Origin: Vitis vinifera
Taxonomy: Eukaryota > Streptophyta > Magnoliopsida > Vitales > Vitaceae
Length of the DNA stretch: 64,000 nt
Reading direction: 5' to 3'
Assembly (NCBI RefSeq): GCF_030704535.1
Contig: NC_081817.1
Location: 28,645,001-28,709,000 of the forward strand
The notes below the pieces were generated by a model. That model did no database searches, was not told where the DNA came from, and was given only the letters and a program-made list of their open reading frames with translations. Each line of letters begins with the position of its first letter. Within the stretch, counting starts at the first letter, position 1. The position numbers and the translations under genes were made by a program. Of the stretch, positions 38,061-50,460 are shown in pieces.

Positions 38061-38067
38061 ATATATA

Positions 38068-38820
38068 TCATGGTTTACAAGGTGGAAGTGGAGAGCCACA
38101 GAGGCAAGGGTTATGTATGTAGGAAGAATTGTCAAAGGGCTGGGACCTATACTTCAAGTTCCAATCAGAAGGAATTTTCCCACACAATCTATTGTAACTA
38201 ACATTCAAATTCTGCAGCAATATGGCATCTGTTATACTTGATGGAATGGTACCCCAAATCTTGTTATGTGATATGTCCAATGTGACCAATGTCTCGTGCA
38301 TAAAACCCGCTCGTGAGAAATTGAATGCAAAGCTGTTTCGCGAGATGTCGATTATTTCAGTAGTTTTTGATGCGTTGAAAAACATCAATGCATCTCCTGA
38401 GAACTCATTACGCGATAGCATAACTCGACTAAAATCCATGTTGTTAAGGGAGGTTGGGATTTGGCCTGAAAGTTTATTATGAGATAGGATGATCGAGGGT
38501 GCCTTACCGGGGAAATGACCAAAAGAGTCGGGTATTGAGCCAGTGAGTTGGTTGCGACTTAGGTCAATTTCAAGTATTTGTGGGAGGAATGAGAGCGATG
38601 CAGGTATGGTACCAACAAGCTTGTTAAAGGAGAGATCGAGAAACCAAAGGTTTTTAAGATTTGCAAGAAATTGTGGCACGGGGCCTGAGATATTGTTCCA
38701 ACTAAGCTCAAGGGTAACCAGGTTGACCAATTTTCCGATTGCGGGAGGAATCTCACCAACTAGATACGGATTCTTCCTCAATCGAAGTGTTTGTAGATAT
38801 GGCAAACACCCTTTTCACCC
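38068..38820 (-). pseudogene. 5'-truncated PGIP/FLOR1-like LRR gene copy
   Basis: A 245-codon open frame on the minus strand, close kin to the intact LRR gene at 40481-41479 (shared LRLRKNP, LVGEIPPAIGKL, LWFLDLSFNKL, NVSYNRLCGKIPS). It begins abruptly at the equivalent of residue 88 of the intact protein; just upstream is an in-frame TGA and unrelated AT-rich sequence. There is no ATG before the middle of the frame, and the signal peptide, the N-terminal Cys cap and the first LRR are missing. The remaining 245 codons are open to the natural end (C-terminal CLCGSPLPPC cap kept), so the truncation may be fairly recent or the fragment is still constrained. It most likely yields no secreted protein. 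Confidence 0.85.
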
Positions 38821-38829
38821 CGCTCTAGG

Positions 38830-40480
38830 GTTATTACCATTGGTTGGATTAGCCTAATTTTTCTAATATATGTAAATAAATATTAGTTAAAATCTTTAAT
38901 AATAAACATTAATTATAATTAATTGGTAAATATGTCAATTTAAAAACTTAAAATAAATTTTAAGTTAATTTTACCTAACAAAAAAAAATAAATAATAAGT
39001 TTTAACCTAATAATAGAAAAACAATTTAACTTAAAATTGTCATAAATTATTAAGTAATAAATATTAAGTTTTATCAAACACTTTCTTAATTTAAATAGAA
39101 AATAAACTTATTCTTTATTTAAATATTCATTGATTATCGATTAAGTAGACTGTGTCATATTTTTTTTTTTCCGTAAGTTTTGAAACAAATTTTATATGTT
39201 TAAGTTATTTTACTTAGAATGCTTTATATAATAACTAAAAATATAAAAAATACTTTAAAAACTTTGAAATCTATAAAATTTTGTTCTTAAAAATATTTTT
39301 CATATTTACGTTTTTAAATCAATTTTGTTCCCGAGAATAATTGATAATTGTTTTTAAGAAGTGTTGTCAAACAATTTTTAAAAACATTTACAAATATGCC
39401 TTCAGCATTTTATTTATTTCATTTTAAAGTTTATTTAATAAATATTTTTATACACTTGATTTTTATATTTGTTAATTTTTTTTTTAAATAAAAGAAATGA
39501 ACACTTTAGCTTTGCATTTCATCATTTTTCTTTATTATGAACACAAATAAAAGGTTAAAAAAAAAAGACAAAACAAAACAAAAATTATAGTGAAAAAGAA
39601 AAAGAAAAAGTTATAATGCTAAGACATCTATTTTACAATACTTTTAGAAAACACTCCGAGCATAAAATGCGCTTTTGGGAGAAAAATAAGATGTAAAATT
39701 TTAAAAACATTTTTAATAAGTGAAAATTAACTTTAATTAAAAAGTAATTCTTAAAAAATACAATAAAAGCTTGTTTGTTGGTGATTTTAAAAAACAACAT
39801 TTCTAATACTTGAAAACAAGTCTATTGATAATAATTTTTAAGTATTAAAAAATTTAAAAGTGTTTTTTAGAATCATTCACAGGATGAATTTTCTTAAAAC
39901 CATTTATATTGAAAATGTTACTAACAAAAATATTATTTGTTAAAAACACTTTAATCACAATCAATTACAAAAAGTATATGCATATAACATATCACGCAAG
40001 GATCGTTATAAGACGGGTTTTTTTCAGGCACTCAACCCGCCATAAAGGGACAAGTTTGAAATTAAAATAAATGGGTAAAAAATGAATTTGAGGTTTTTTT
40101 CTTTTTTAAACAAAAACTAGGGGTAGGTTTCGGTTTTGATTTGTACCATTAGAATAATCAATTTTAAAAAAAGAATAAAATTTAAAATTTTATTTTCTCA
40201 TTTTTAACACATAAAATAAAATGTTATAAAAAAATTACATAATATTTTATTTATAAAAATATTTATTTTTAATGTAATAAAAAAATTAAATTATTTTTAA
40301 AAAGAGTGGAGCAGGACAGTTATGGTAGTCCCGCCCATTGTAATATGTATATCCAGTGCATGGAAAAGTAATGCAATTGAACCCAGCAAGTAGCAACATT
40401 TCCAAATAAATCCAAACACTTCTCCACTGAAATCCAAGACTGACTCAACTGAAAGCTGGCGCAAAACGTCAACAATGAGC
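38830..40480. other. AT-rich intergenic DNA between the two LRR copies
   Basis: Very AT-rich with many short A/T runs. A patch with GGGTAGGTTTCGG near 40121-40133 resembles the GC-tipped AT-rich units seen again at 51.2-52.7 kb and 58.7-59.1 kb. No coding region is seen. Confidence 0.5.
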
Positions 40481-41479
40481 TCAATTTTTACAAGGTTCAA
40501 GAGGAGAGCTACAAAGACAACGGTTATGCAAGTAAGAAGTGTTATCAAAAGGTTCCGATCGATACTTCATCTTCCAACCAGATGGAATTTTCCCACACAA
40601 CCTGTTGTAACTAACATTCAAACTCTGAAGCATTACGCAGTCCGTTATCCTTGATGGAATGCTACCCCATATCTTGTTATGGGAGATGTCCAATTCTACC
40701 AATGTCTGCTCCATGAAACTCGCCTCTGAGAAGTCGAAAGCAAAGTTGTTTCGTGATATGTCGATTGTGTCGCTGGTTTTTGATGCTTTGAAAAACATCA
40801 ATGCGGATCCGGAGAAGTTGTTGCGCGAGATTAGGATTCGGGCAAAGTTCATGTCGCCTAGAGAGGCCGGGATTTCGCCTGAAAGTTTGTTATGGGATAG
40901 GACTAGTGTGGGGACTGTACCTTGGAAATGACCAAAAGACTCGGGTATGGAGCCAGTGAGTTGGTTACGGCTTAGGTCAATTCCGATTATCTCTGGAAAA
41001 GTTGAGAGGGAAGCAGGTATGGTACCGGAAAGTTTGTTAAAGGAGAGATCGAGAAACCAAAGCTTTTTAAGATTTGCAAGAAATGCAGGCACAGAGCCAG
41101 AAATGTTGTTCCAGCTGAGGTCAAGGCTTACTAGGTTGGTTAATTTCCCGATGGCCGGAGGAATTTCACCCACTAGGAATGGGTTTTTCCTCAATCGAAG
41201 CGTTCGTAGGTATGTCAAATCAGCTATCACAGAAGGGATGGTACCGTTGAGTCGGACGCTCGACTCCAAACCAATAACCCGGTTGGTAGTCTCATTGCAT
41301 TGGACTCCATACCAGTCACAGCAATCAAAATCAGGTTGCCATGAAAGCAATATCTGATCCGGGTTGGCGAAACTATTTTTGTACTTGAGAAGGGCAGTCT
41401 TATCACTGGGGTGGCATCGCTCCGCCCCAGAAAGAAACCCAGGAAAAAGGAAGAAAATGAAGAAAAGAAGCTGCCTCAT
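40481..41479 (-). CDS. Secreted LRR protein, PGIP/FLOR1-like (332 aa, single exon)
   Basis: Extracellular leucine-rich-repeat protein of the polygalacturonase-inhibitor/FLOR1 group; true PGIPs sit in the cell wall and bind fungal or insect polygalacturonases, while FLOR1 acts in floral signalling. The N-terminal signal peptide (RQLLFFIFFLFPGFLSG, residues 2-18) is followed by a Cys-capped LRR-NT (residues about 22-65, SWQPDFDCCDWYGVQC), about ten plant-type LRRs of ~24 residues (LRKNPFLVGEIPPAIGKLTN, FLDLSFNKLSGTIPASLS, GIDLSRNQLTGSIPESFG), and a C-terminal cap (NRCLCSSPLEPC). Length fits the family (330-340 aa). The ATG is the first in frame and directly precedes the signal peptide. I cannot tell inhibitor from FLOR1-like signalling function from sequence alone. 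Confidence 0.93.
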   Translation of the reverse strand: MRQLLFFIFFLFPGFLSGAERCHPSDKTALLKYKNSFANPDQILLSWQPDFDCCDWYGVQCNETTNRVIGLESSVRLNGTIPSVIADLTYLRTLRLRKNPFLVGEIPPAIGKLTNLVSLDLSWNNISGSVPAFLANLKKLWFLDLSFNKLSGTIPASLSTFPEIIGIDLSRNQLTGSIPESFGHFQGTVPTLVLSHNKLSGEIPASLGDMNFARILISRNNFSGSALMFFKASKTSDTIDISRNNFAFDFSEASFMEQTLVELDISHNKIWGSIPSRITDCVMLQSLNVSYNRLCGKIPSGWKMKYRSEPFDNTSYLHNRCLCSSPLEPCKN

Positions 41480-41561
41480 TGCAGTGAAGCAAAGAAGCTA
41501 ATCAATACCAGAGACCAAACAAATGGAGGAGGGGATGAAATGAAAGTTTTGGAACATCATC

Positions 41562-41571
41562 TCTTATATGG
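41562..41571 (-). promoter_or_regulatory. Probable TATA box of the LRR gene
   Basis: On the minus strand CATATAAGAG lies about 85 bases upstream of the LRR ATG (41479), a normal distance for a TATA box with a short 5' UTR. Confidence 0.55.
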
Positions 41572-41810
41572 GGACCTTTAGGTGACCTTATCTTCTACAT
41601 TATTGAAGGGGTTGCCATATTTGACTAGGCCTTTTGTCTTGTGCGCCCATTCACTGGATAAAATATAGGTAGTTGGATGGTGGGGTTGGTGTCATGTGAC
41701 CAAATTGAAGGACCAAGTTGCCTTTGTGAAAAGAACTGGTCTAGTTTTCATTCATACAGTAAAAACAGGCAGATCACTAATTCACAGAGGGTACATTCAT
41801 CACTGCAGCT

Positions 41811-41940
41811 GGGTTAGAGTGTAGCTCAGTGGTAGTGTCCTTCGACGACAGAGCAAATGGTCCTAAGTTCAAGTCTTTCTATATTATCAGAAGTCTTGAG
41901 TTCGAGCCTCATAGACATTCTAAGGTCGAAATAGTTTTTG
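41811..41940 (+). mobile_element. tRNA-derived SINE-like sequence
   Basis: TAGCTCAGTGGTAG (41820-41833) is a perfect Pol III A-box, followed by GTTCAAGTC and then a better B-box-like word GAGTTCGAGCCTC (41897-41909). The flanks do not form a tRNA acceptor stem, so it is not a functional tRNA. It is best read as a tRNA-related SINE or a tRNA pseudogene. Its limits are approximate. Confidence 0.55.
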
Positions 41941-44079
41941 TTTGATACGACACATACAACCCATTTAATAAACAGATTGTCCAACTTGATTAGCATAACC
42001 CAATAACTAAAATTGTTACTGTGTTGTTGGGGTCGTGTTAAGAACTGTCAACTCTACTACAGACTGCCTAAGCTACAGATGCGAGAGCATTTTGCTTTCC
42101 AGTATTCTTTTCTCGAGAATTGAATTTGGTGTAGAGGTGGAGCTTTTTCCTACACTTTGTCCATATACAAAGAGAAACTTACCGGGTTTGTGCTGAGCTC
42201 GTCTGCTCATGTATCTACAATGCAGGCCTCCAGCTTCTGATCTTGCTGCAACACACCTTGATTCAAGCTTATCAGCACAAAAACATCAAACAAACAAGAG
42301 TGATCATGACCAATCTGATGAGCTTGAGCACATGCCTAACTTGTCTGAAGTGAAAAACGAAAAAGGATAAATAAACTACTTGAAATTTTAGGCAAATATC
42401 TGTCTTAAGCTCACGCTTGTTTAATAAAACTACTGCATACAAGCCAATAATGCATCCAAATCAAGAAAACTATTCTACTTTCAGCAACCAGCCAGTCAGC
42501 CCCACATTTGAGATGAGCTTAAGCCAAAAGAGAGAGAAATAGTACAGATCAGTTGAACTCTGAAACATGTCATCAGGTTTTATAGCTCTTTTTTCCAATA
42601 AAAATATGTTAATCCTAAAAAAAGTTTTAAGCAAATAATACTTCACTATATACTTGATATATTACTCGAGAATCTAACACAACATTCAAGGAGACACGAT
42701 GTTTGCCCCAAAAGAATAGCAACCACTCCGTAGAGTGTGCAAATATCCTGTGAGTTTAACTGTAAATTCTTTATATTTAAGGATCAAAGAATTGGAAACA
42801 AGTCTCAGATTGCTTCTGGACTTGACAGTTTATCGAGTAGTTTCAAAATGACATCATATTCCCTTTTCCATTTGTTAAATGATTCATTCTCCTCAAATTT
42901 ATTCTTGGATTGATAGTACAATGCAAATATAGATTCTATCTTACAGAAGATCCATAGCAATGCTCGAAGAGAATATTCATGCAGTTTCAACATCGAAGTA
43001 AAAGGAAACAAGTGAAAGAAACGGAAATGAATAAGATTAGATTAAAGTGAGAGAGGGAACAAAGCACAGCAAAAAAGCATCTTTAGGCAAGGTCACAAGC
43101 GCCTGAAGTTTTAGGTTTTGCTTTAGCTTTCTTTCAGCTCCCACTCTGCCTTTTCCTCTTTGTTATCTAGTGCTTTTGTTTTTCTTACACTGGCATTGCT
43201 GCCCAAAGAAGAAAGGGATATCAGAAAGCACCAAGGATCCAAGAAATGCACTTCTGAGGAAATGATATCAATATGAATTTGTGATACCTAGTGCACTAAG
43301 CGAAGTTTTACATTATTAAATAGCCTGAAAAGGATTAAATGGCACTACTGAAGCCAATGAGGCTATGCCAGCTATAATTCAATGGATATCACCACTGCAA
43401 TTTCACATTTTTATTCAATAAGGAAAAACCATTGAGCTCTTGAATTTACTCTTTTGTTCTCTCTTCATGGCAATGAAGGAAACACAACCAATCTTTCATC
43501 CCAGAGGGAACCAGTCTAAAACAGAATACTTTTTTTTGGAAGACTCGTCTCCTTTTTCAGTAAAGCCACCAAGCTTTTGGTTTGAGGGTGGGGAAATGCT
43601 GCTAACACATACTAGTTTGCTCTATTGAAGTCTTAAGGCTATCTTTCTACAATCATTCTTCTCGGTTGCTAAGATGAAGGGGGGCAAAGGTAACAAAAAA
43701 ATTAAACTTAGAATTCAGCAACAAGGCATTCAAACCTGGAGCTGTAAGATAGAATATATTCTTGCTTTCCTTCAATCCGTAGACAAATTCCAAACAGAGC
43801 ACAAATAGATTATCTTGAAATAACTGTTTAATTTTACTTAATGTTGAAAACTAAAAGAAATGGACACGGGTTCATGGATCACTTTTTCGCTTTTCAAACA
43901 GAGTTTATGCCTTCCCTCCATTTCCCTCTATTCCATTTTGGTTTCTACAGAACCCAGGGGCAGCTTCTTCATCAAACCATTCTTTTCTTTCACCACCAAA
44001 ACATCAACTATTCCTTTCTTTAATCTTCTGTGATCCCAACTAGAACTCCTTTGCTTCCGAATAGAGTTTCAGGTTTCTT
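41941..44079. other. Intergenic region with weak minus-strand coding-like patches
   Basis: A 68-codon minus-strand frame at 42805-43011 (KWKREYDVILKLLDKLSSPE) and a short one near 43115-43195 (RKTKALDNKEEKAEWELKES then a stop) have a charged, coiled-coil-like composition, but they cannot be joined into one gene and have no recognised family. They may be exon remnants of a lost gene or chance. The last ~300 bases before 44080 should contain the promoter and 5' UTR of the MCTP gene. Confidence 0.4.
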
Positions 44080-47000
44080 GTGAGGATCCACTTCCTTGTA
44101 GCTTCTTGCAGCAGTGAGGTGAGAAGAAAAAGGGGCATGAAGCTGGTGGTGGAAATAGTAGATGCTCATGATCTTTTGCCCAGAGACGGTGAAGGATCAG
44201 CAAGTCCTTTTGTGGAGGTTGATTTTGAGAACCAGCGAAGCCGAACTACAACAGTCCCAAAGAATCTCAACCCCGTTTGGAACCAAAAACTTCTCTTCAA
44301 TTTCGACCAAGCCAAAAATCACCATCACCAAACCATTGAAGTTTGTATTTACCACGAGAGGAGACAAATTTCCAGCCGCGCCTTCCTTGGGAGGGCAAGA
44401 ATTCCCTGCTCAACCGTTGTCAAGAAAGGTGAGGAAGTTTATCAAACATTCCAACTAGAAAAGAAACGGTTTTTCTCTTCCATCAAAGGGGAAGTTGGCC
44501 TGAAAATCTATCTTTCATCAGAAACAGAACCAAGTTCCCCTGCTCCATCATCTTCTCCACCACCACCTTCTAGTCCTCCTCCCAGTTCGGAAAATAGAAA
44601 TCTTATTCACAATCCCTCAATTCCTCTCCCCATATCCGAAGTGCCTGTTTCTAATATCCTCAACTCCTCTCCCTCAATTACTCGAGTTTCTCTGATTGAA
44701 AAATCAAGTTCTCCTATCCCAGAAGCCGAGTCTCCTCGCAGTTCTGTTGAAGAACCAAAGGAGGAGATCAAAGAACCTGTCGAAGTAAGGGTAGAGGCAA
44801 ATCCACACATATACAAATATCAAGTTTTGCAGCAACCAGCCATTTCAGTGGAGAAGGGACCACAAGGCATCTCATCAACCATGCACCAGGCGAATCCAGA
44901 CATCCATCCTAGTCCCCAAGATGACTACAATTTGAAAGAGATGGACCCACAGCTCGGTGAACGGTGGCCAGGTGGAGGAGTGTATGGTGGAAGAGGGTGG
45001 ATGAGTGGCGAAAGATTTGCAACCACTTATGATCTTGTTGAACAGATGTATTATCTTTATGTTCGAGTTGTGAAAGCCAAAGATCTTCCACCCGGTGCCC
45101 TCACTGGAAGCTGTGATCCTTATGTGGAGGTAAAGCTTGGGAACTACAAAGGAAGAACAAGGCATTTCGAGAAGAAAATGAATCCTGAGTGGAATCAGGT
45201 CTTTGCCTTCTCAAAGGATCGTATCCAATCATCAAGCCTGGAGGTCTTTGTGAAAGATAAAGAAATGGTGGGAAGAGATGATTATCTTGGAAGGGTGGTT
45301 TTTGATATGAATGAGGTTCCAACAAGGGTTCCACCTGACAGCCCGCTTGCTCCTCAGTGGTACAGGTTGGAGGACCGCCGAGGGGAAGGAAAGGTGAGAG
45401 GAAACATCATGCTAGCTGTTTGGTTGGGAACACAAGCTGATGAAGCCTTTTCAGAGGCATGGCATTCAGATGCTGCTTCCGTTCACGGGGAGGGTGTTTC
45501 TAGCATCCGGTCAAAGGTTTATGTATCACCAAAATTGTGGTACCTCAGGGTAAACGTGATTGAAGCTCAGGACATTCAGCCTAATGACAGAAGCCGGGTC
45601 CCTGAAGTTTTTGTAAAAGCTCAGGTTGGAAGCCAAGTGCTCAGAAGCAAAATTTGCCCAACTCGCACAACTAACCCACTTTGGAATGAAGATTTGGTCT
45701 TTGTAGCAGCTGAGCCTTTTGAGGACCAACTGGTCCTTACCGTCGAGGATCGAGTGCATCCTTCAAAGGATGATGTGCTTGGGAGGGTTAGTATGCCACT
45801 TACTGCGTTTGAGAAGCGACTTGACCACCGACCAGTTCATTCTACCTGGTTCCACCTTGAGAAGTTCGGTTTTGGGACCTTGGAAGCTGACAGGAGAAAG
45901 GAGCTCAAGTTTTCCAGCAGGATTCATGTTCGAGTGTGTCTTGAAGGTGGATATCATGTACTGGACGAATCAACTATGTACATAAGTGATCAGAGGCCAA
46001 CAGCAAGGCAGCTATGGAAGCAGCCCATCGGTATCTTGGAAGTGGGCATTTTGGGAGCACAGGGACTTCTCCCCATGAAGATGAAGGATAGCAGGGGCAG
46101 TACAGATGCTTATTGTGTAGCCAGGTACGGCCAGAAATGGGTTAGGACCAGAACAATTATTGACACTTTCAGTCCAAAATGGAATGAGCAATACACATGG
46201 GAAGTTTACGACCCATGCACAGTGATAACGCTGGGAGTTTTCGATAACTGCCACTTGGGAGGAGCTGAGAAACTGAACGGTGGAGGGGCAGTTCGAGATT
46301 CACGAATTGGGAAGGTAAGAATTCGGCTATCAACCCTAGAATCTCATCGGATTTATATACATTCTTATCCACTTCTTGTTCTACAACCAACTGGGGTCAA
46401 GAAAATGGGTGAGCTTCAATTAGCCATCAGATTCACTAGCCTCTCCCTAGCCAACATGATATATGCCTATGGCCACCCCTTGCTGCCAAAAATGCACTAC
46501 TTACACCCTTTGACGGTGAACCAAGTAGACAGTTTACGATATCAAGCCATGAATATTGTAGCAACCAGGCTTGGCCGAGCTGAACCACCACTTAGGAAAG
46601 AGGTGGTGGAGTATATGTTGGATGTGGATTCCCACATGTGGAGTATGAGAAGAAGTAAAGCAAACTTCTTCAGGATCATGTCACTGCTTTCTGGTGTGAT
46701 TACCATGAGCAGATGGTTTGGGAACGTTTGCCACTGGAAGAACCCCATTACATCAGTCCTAGTTCATATACTGTTCCTGATACTGATTTGGTACCCAGAG
46801 TTGATACTTCCAACCATCTTTCTTTACATGTTCCTAATCGGAATATGGAACTACCGGTTCCGTCCAAGGCACCCACCTCATATGGACACTAAGCTTTCAT
46901 GGGCAGAAGCAGTGCAGCCGGATGAACTTGATGAAGAATTTGACACTTTTCCAACATCTAGATCACAGGATAGGGTTTACATGAGATACGATAGGCTTAG

Positions 47001-47277
47001 AAGTGTGGCAGGAAGGATTCAAACAGTTGTAGGGGACTTAGCAACACAGGGGGAGAGATTTCAGTCTCTGCTCAGCTGGAGAGACCCAAGAGCAACAAGC
47101 CTTTTCATAATGTTCTGCCTATGTACAGCACTGGTGCTTTACATGACCCCGTTTAGAGCGGTGGCTTTGGTCGCAGGTCTGTACATGCTGCGCCATCCTA
47201 GGTTTAGGAGCAAACTACCCTCCATACCTAACAACTTCTTCAAGAGATTGCCGCCTCGAACAGACAGCTTGCTCTGA
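44080..47277 (+). CDS. MCTP with four C2 domains (multiple C2 and transmembrane protein), single exon
   Basis: Plant MCTPs are ER-anchored proteins with cytosolic C2 domains that bind anionic lipids; members such as QUIRKY and FTIP1 act at plasmodesmata and in traffic of mobile signals. From the first ATG the frame is 1065 aa. C2A lies at about 20-140 (KLVVEIVDAHDLLPRDGEG), then a Pro/Ser-rich linker at about 150-290, C2B at about 322-440 (SCDPYVEVKLGNYKG), C2C at about 485-600 (its DPY is replaced by PEVF, so calcium binding is doubtful), C2D at about 650-780 (DAYCVARYGQKWVRTRT), and the C-terminal PRT_C region with membrane hairpins at about 889-922 and 1004-1037. An alternative start at 44137 (residue 20, MKLVVE) removes an odd leader and gives the usual MCTP N-terminus; I prefer it. 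The subfamily is the four-C2 group, but no exact orthologue is assigned. Confidence 0.94.
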   Translation: MRIHFLVASCSSEVRRKRGMKLVVEIVDAHDLLPRDGEGSASPFVEVDFENQRSRTTTVPKNLNPVWNQKLLFNFDQAKNHHHQTIEVCIYHERRQISSRAFLGRARIPCSTVVKKGEEVYQTFQLEKKRFFSSIKGEVGLKIYLSSETEPSSPAPSSSPPPPSSPPPSSENRNLIHNPSIPLPISEVPVSNILNSSPSITRVSLIEKSSSPIPEAESPRSSVEEPKEEIKEPVEVRVEANPHIYKYQVLQQPAISVEKGPQGISSTMHQANPDIHPSPQDDYNLKEMDPQLGERWPGGGVYGGRGWMSGERFATTYDLVEQMYYLYVRVVKAKDLPPGALTGSCDPYVEVKLGNYKGRTRHFEKKMNPEWNQVFAFSKDRIQSSSLEVFVKDKEMVGRDDYLGRVVFDMNEVPTRVPPDSPLAPQWYRLEDRRGEGKVRGNIMLAVWLGTQADEAFSEAWHSDAASVHGEGVSSIRSKVYVSPKLWYLRVNVIEAQDIQPNDRSRVPEVFVKAQVGSQVLRSKICPTRTTNPLWNEDLVFVAAEPFEDQLVLTVEDRVHPSKDDVLGRVSMPLTAFEKRLDHRPVHSTWFHLEKFGFGTLEADRRKELKFSSRIHVRVCLEGGYHVLDESTMYISDQRPTARQLWKQPIGILEVGILGAQGLLPMKMKDSRGSTDAYCVARYGQKWVRTRTIIDTFSPKWNEQYTWEVYDPCTVITLGVFDNCHLGGAEKLNGGGAVRDSRIGKVRIRLSTLESHRIYIHSYPLLVLQPTGVKKMGELQLAIRFTSLSLANMIYAYGHPLLPKMHYLHPLTVNQVDSLRYQAMNIVATRLGRAEPPLRKEVVEYMLDVDSHMWSMRRSKANFFRIMSLLSGVITMSRWFGNVCHWKNPITSVLVHILFLILIWYPELILPTIFLYMFLIGIWNYRFRPRHPPHMDTKLSWAEAVQPDELDEEFDTFPTSRSQDRVYMRYDRLRSVAGRIQTVVGDLATQGERFQSLLSWRDPRATSLFIMFCLCTALVLYMTPFRAVALVAGLYMLRHPRFRSKLPSIPNNFFKRLPPRTDSLL

Positions 47278-48131
47278 TGCTACTTGTCGGAGGTTATATA
47301 TTTTTCTGTGTTTTAATTTGCTGCTCCTTTAAGTTCTTTCTTGTGTAAGTTCAAATAAATGCTCTGTTAAAGATTTTCCAGATACAGCAGTCGCTTGTGT
47401 GACATTCTAAAGAGCATGAAGCTTGGCCCCTTGGCCGAAGCCACAGTTTGTAATTATTTATGTTTTTTATAGTCTGTGTTGATCAAGTCCTCTTCCACAT
47501 TATCCAGTAGTTCTACGAAATAACTGCAGTAGCCTAAAGAGGCAGAATTTCTGGTTCCTAACTCTTAATGGGGCAGGCTATGGAAGTAGGACAAACTAAT
47601 TCCTGCAAAAGATATAGGAGCCAAAAGTTAATACATTCTAGTTTAGATTCAAGATTCATATCCAACTTTTTCCAGATCCTACAAGTATAAAGAAACCTCT
47701 CACAACAAAGAAAGATGAATGAATCTTATATATCATATTATATCAGTGAAAACTTGTACTTGATGGAAGCCAATCCAAATGTTTTGCAGAACTCACTGCC
47801 CATCATAAGACAATTTGAAAGGAAATCCAAAAATCATAACCAGCTTTTTCCATATGCTATTCATGTTAAAATGTTAATAAACCTCCCACGGCAAAAGAAG
47901 ATGAATGAATCCTATATATCATATATATCAGTGAAAACTTGTACTCAATGAAAGCAAATCCAAATACCTTGCAGAATTCACTGCCCAATATAAGACACTT
48001 TGATGATGGTTGCTCAGGAGAAAAAAAAAACACCGGAAGAGTACAGCTGCTAAAGAGCATTGTTCAAACAAAACAGAATACTAGAAGTAGGAAAAAGAAG
48101 AAAAGTCCTAACACTTTCTCAAGTGTCTACC
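47278..48131. other. Convergent 3' region of MCTP and eL6
   Basis: 3' UTRs of the + strand MCTP and the minus-strand eL6 gene should meet here. AATAAA at 47356-47361 is a likely MCTP poly-A signal. The rest contains the diverged duplication described separately and no gene. Confidence 0.6.
47655..48004. repeat. Diverged ~170-bp tandem duplication between MCTP and eL6
   Basis: Copies at 47655-47819 and 47833-48004 share CTTTTTCCA, AGATGAATGAATC, ATCAGTGAAAACTTGTACT, TTGCAGAA.TCACTGCCCA and ATAAGACA in the same order. Differences include a short insert. Each copy contains a partial open frame (MNESYISYYI and MNESYISYIS), which is a repeat artefact. Confidence 0.85.
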
Positions 48132-50342
<2,211 letters not shown>

Positions 50343-50357
50343 TGATGGAGCTTCGAG

Positions 50358-50410
50358 CTAGGGTTAGGGTTAGGGTTTCTGAAGATGAAGCTCTGCCACA
50401 AAAACCCTAG
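50358..50410 (-). promoter_or_regulatory. Telo-box leader of the eL6 gene
   Basis: On the minus strand three AAACCCTA/ACCCTAA units run without a break over 50358-50378, and a further AAACCCTAG-type box lies at 50402-50410 (opposite orientation). Telo-boxes just upstream of, or within, the 5' UTR are characteristic of plant ribosomal protein genes and drive expression in dividing cells. Confidence 0.85.
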
Positions 50411-50460
50411 TTGCAGCCTCTAAATTACTTATATATACGTGTGCCCTAAGCTCACTGGTG

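Noticed and set aside
38222..41357. Plus-strand frames over the LRR copies
   Set aside because: Complementary-strand shadows of LRR repeats.
42805..43011. 68-codon minus-strand frame with coiled-coil-like composition
   Set aside because: Kept only as a weak patch; no partner exons could be linked and no family recognised.
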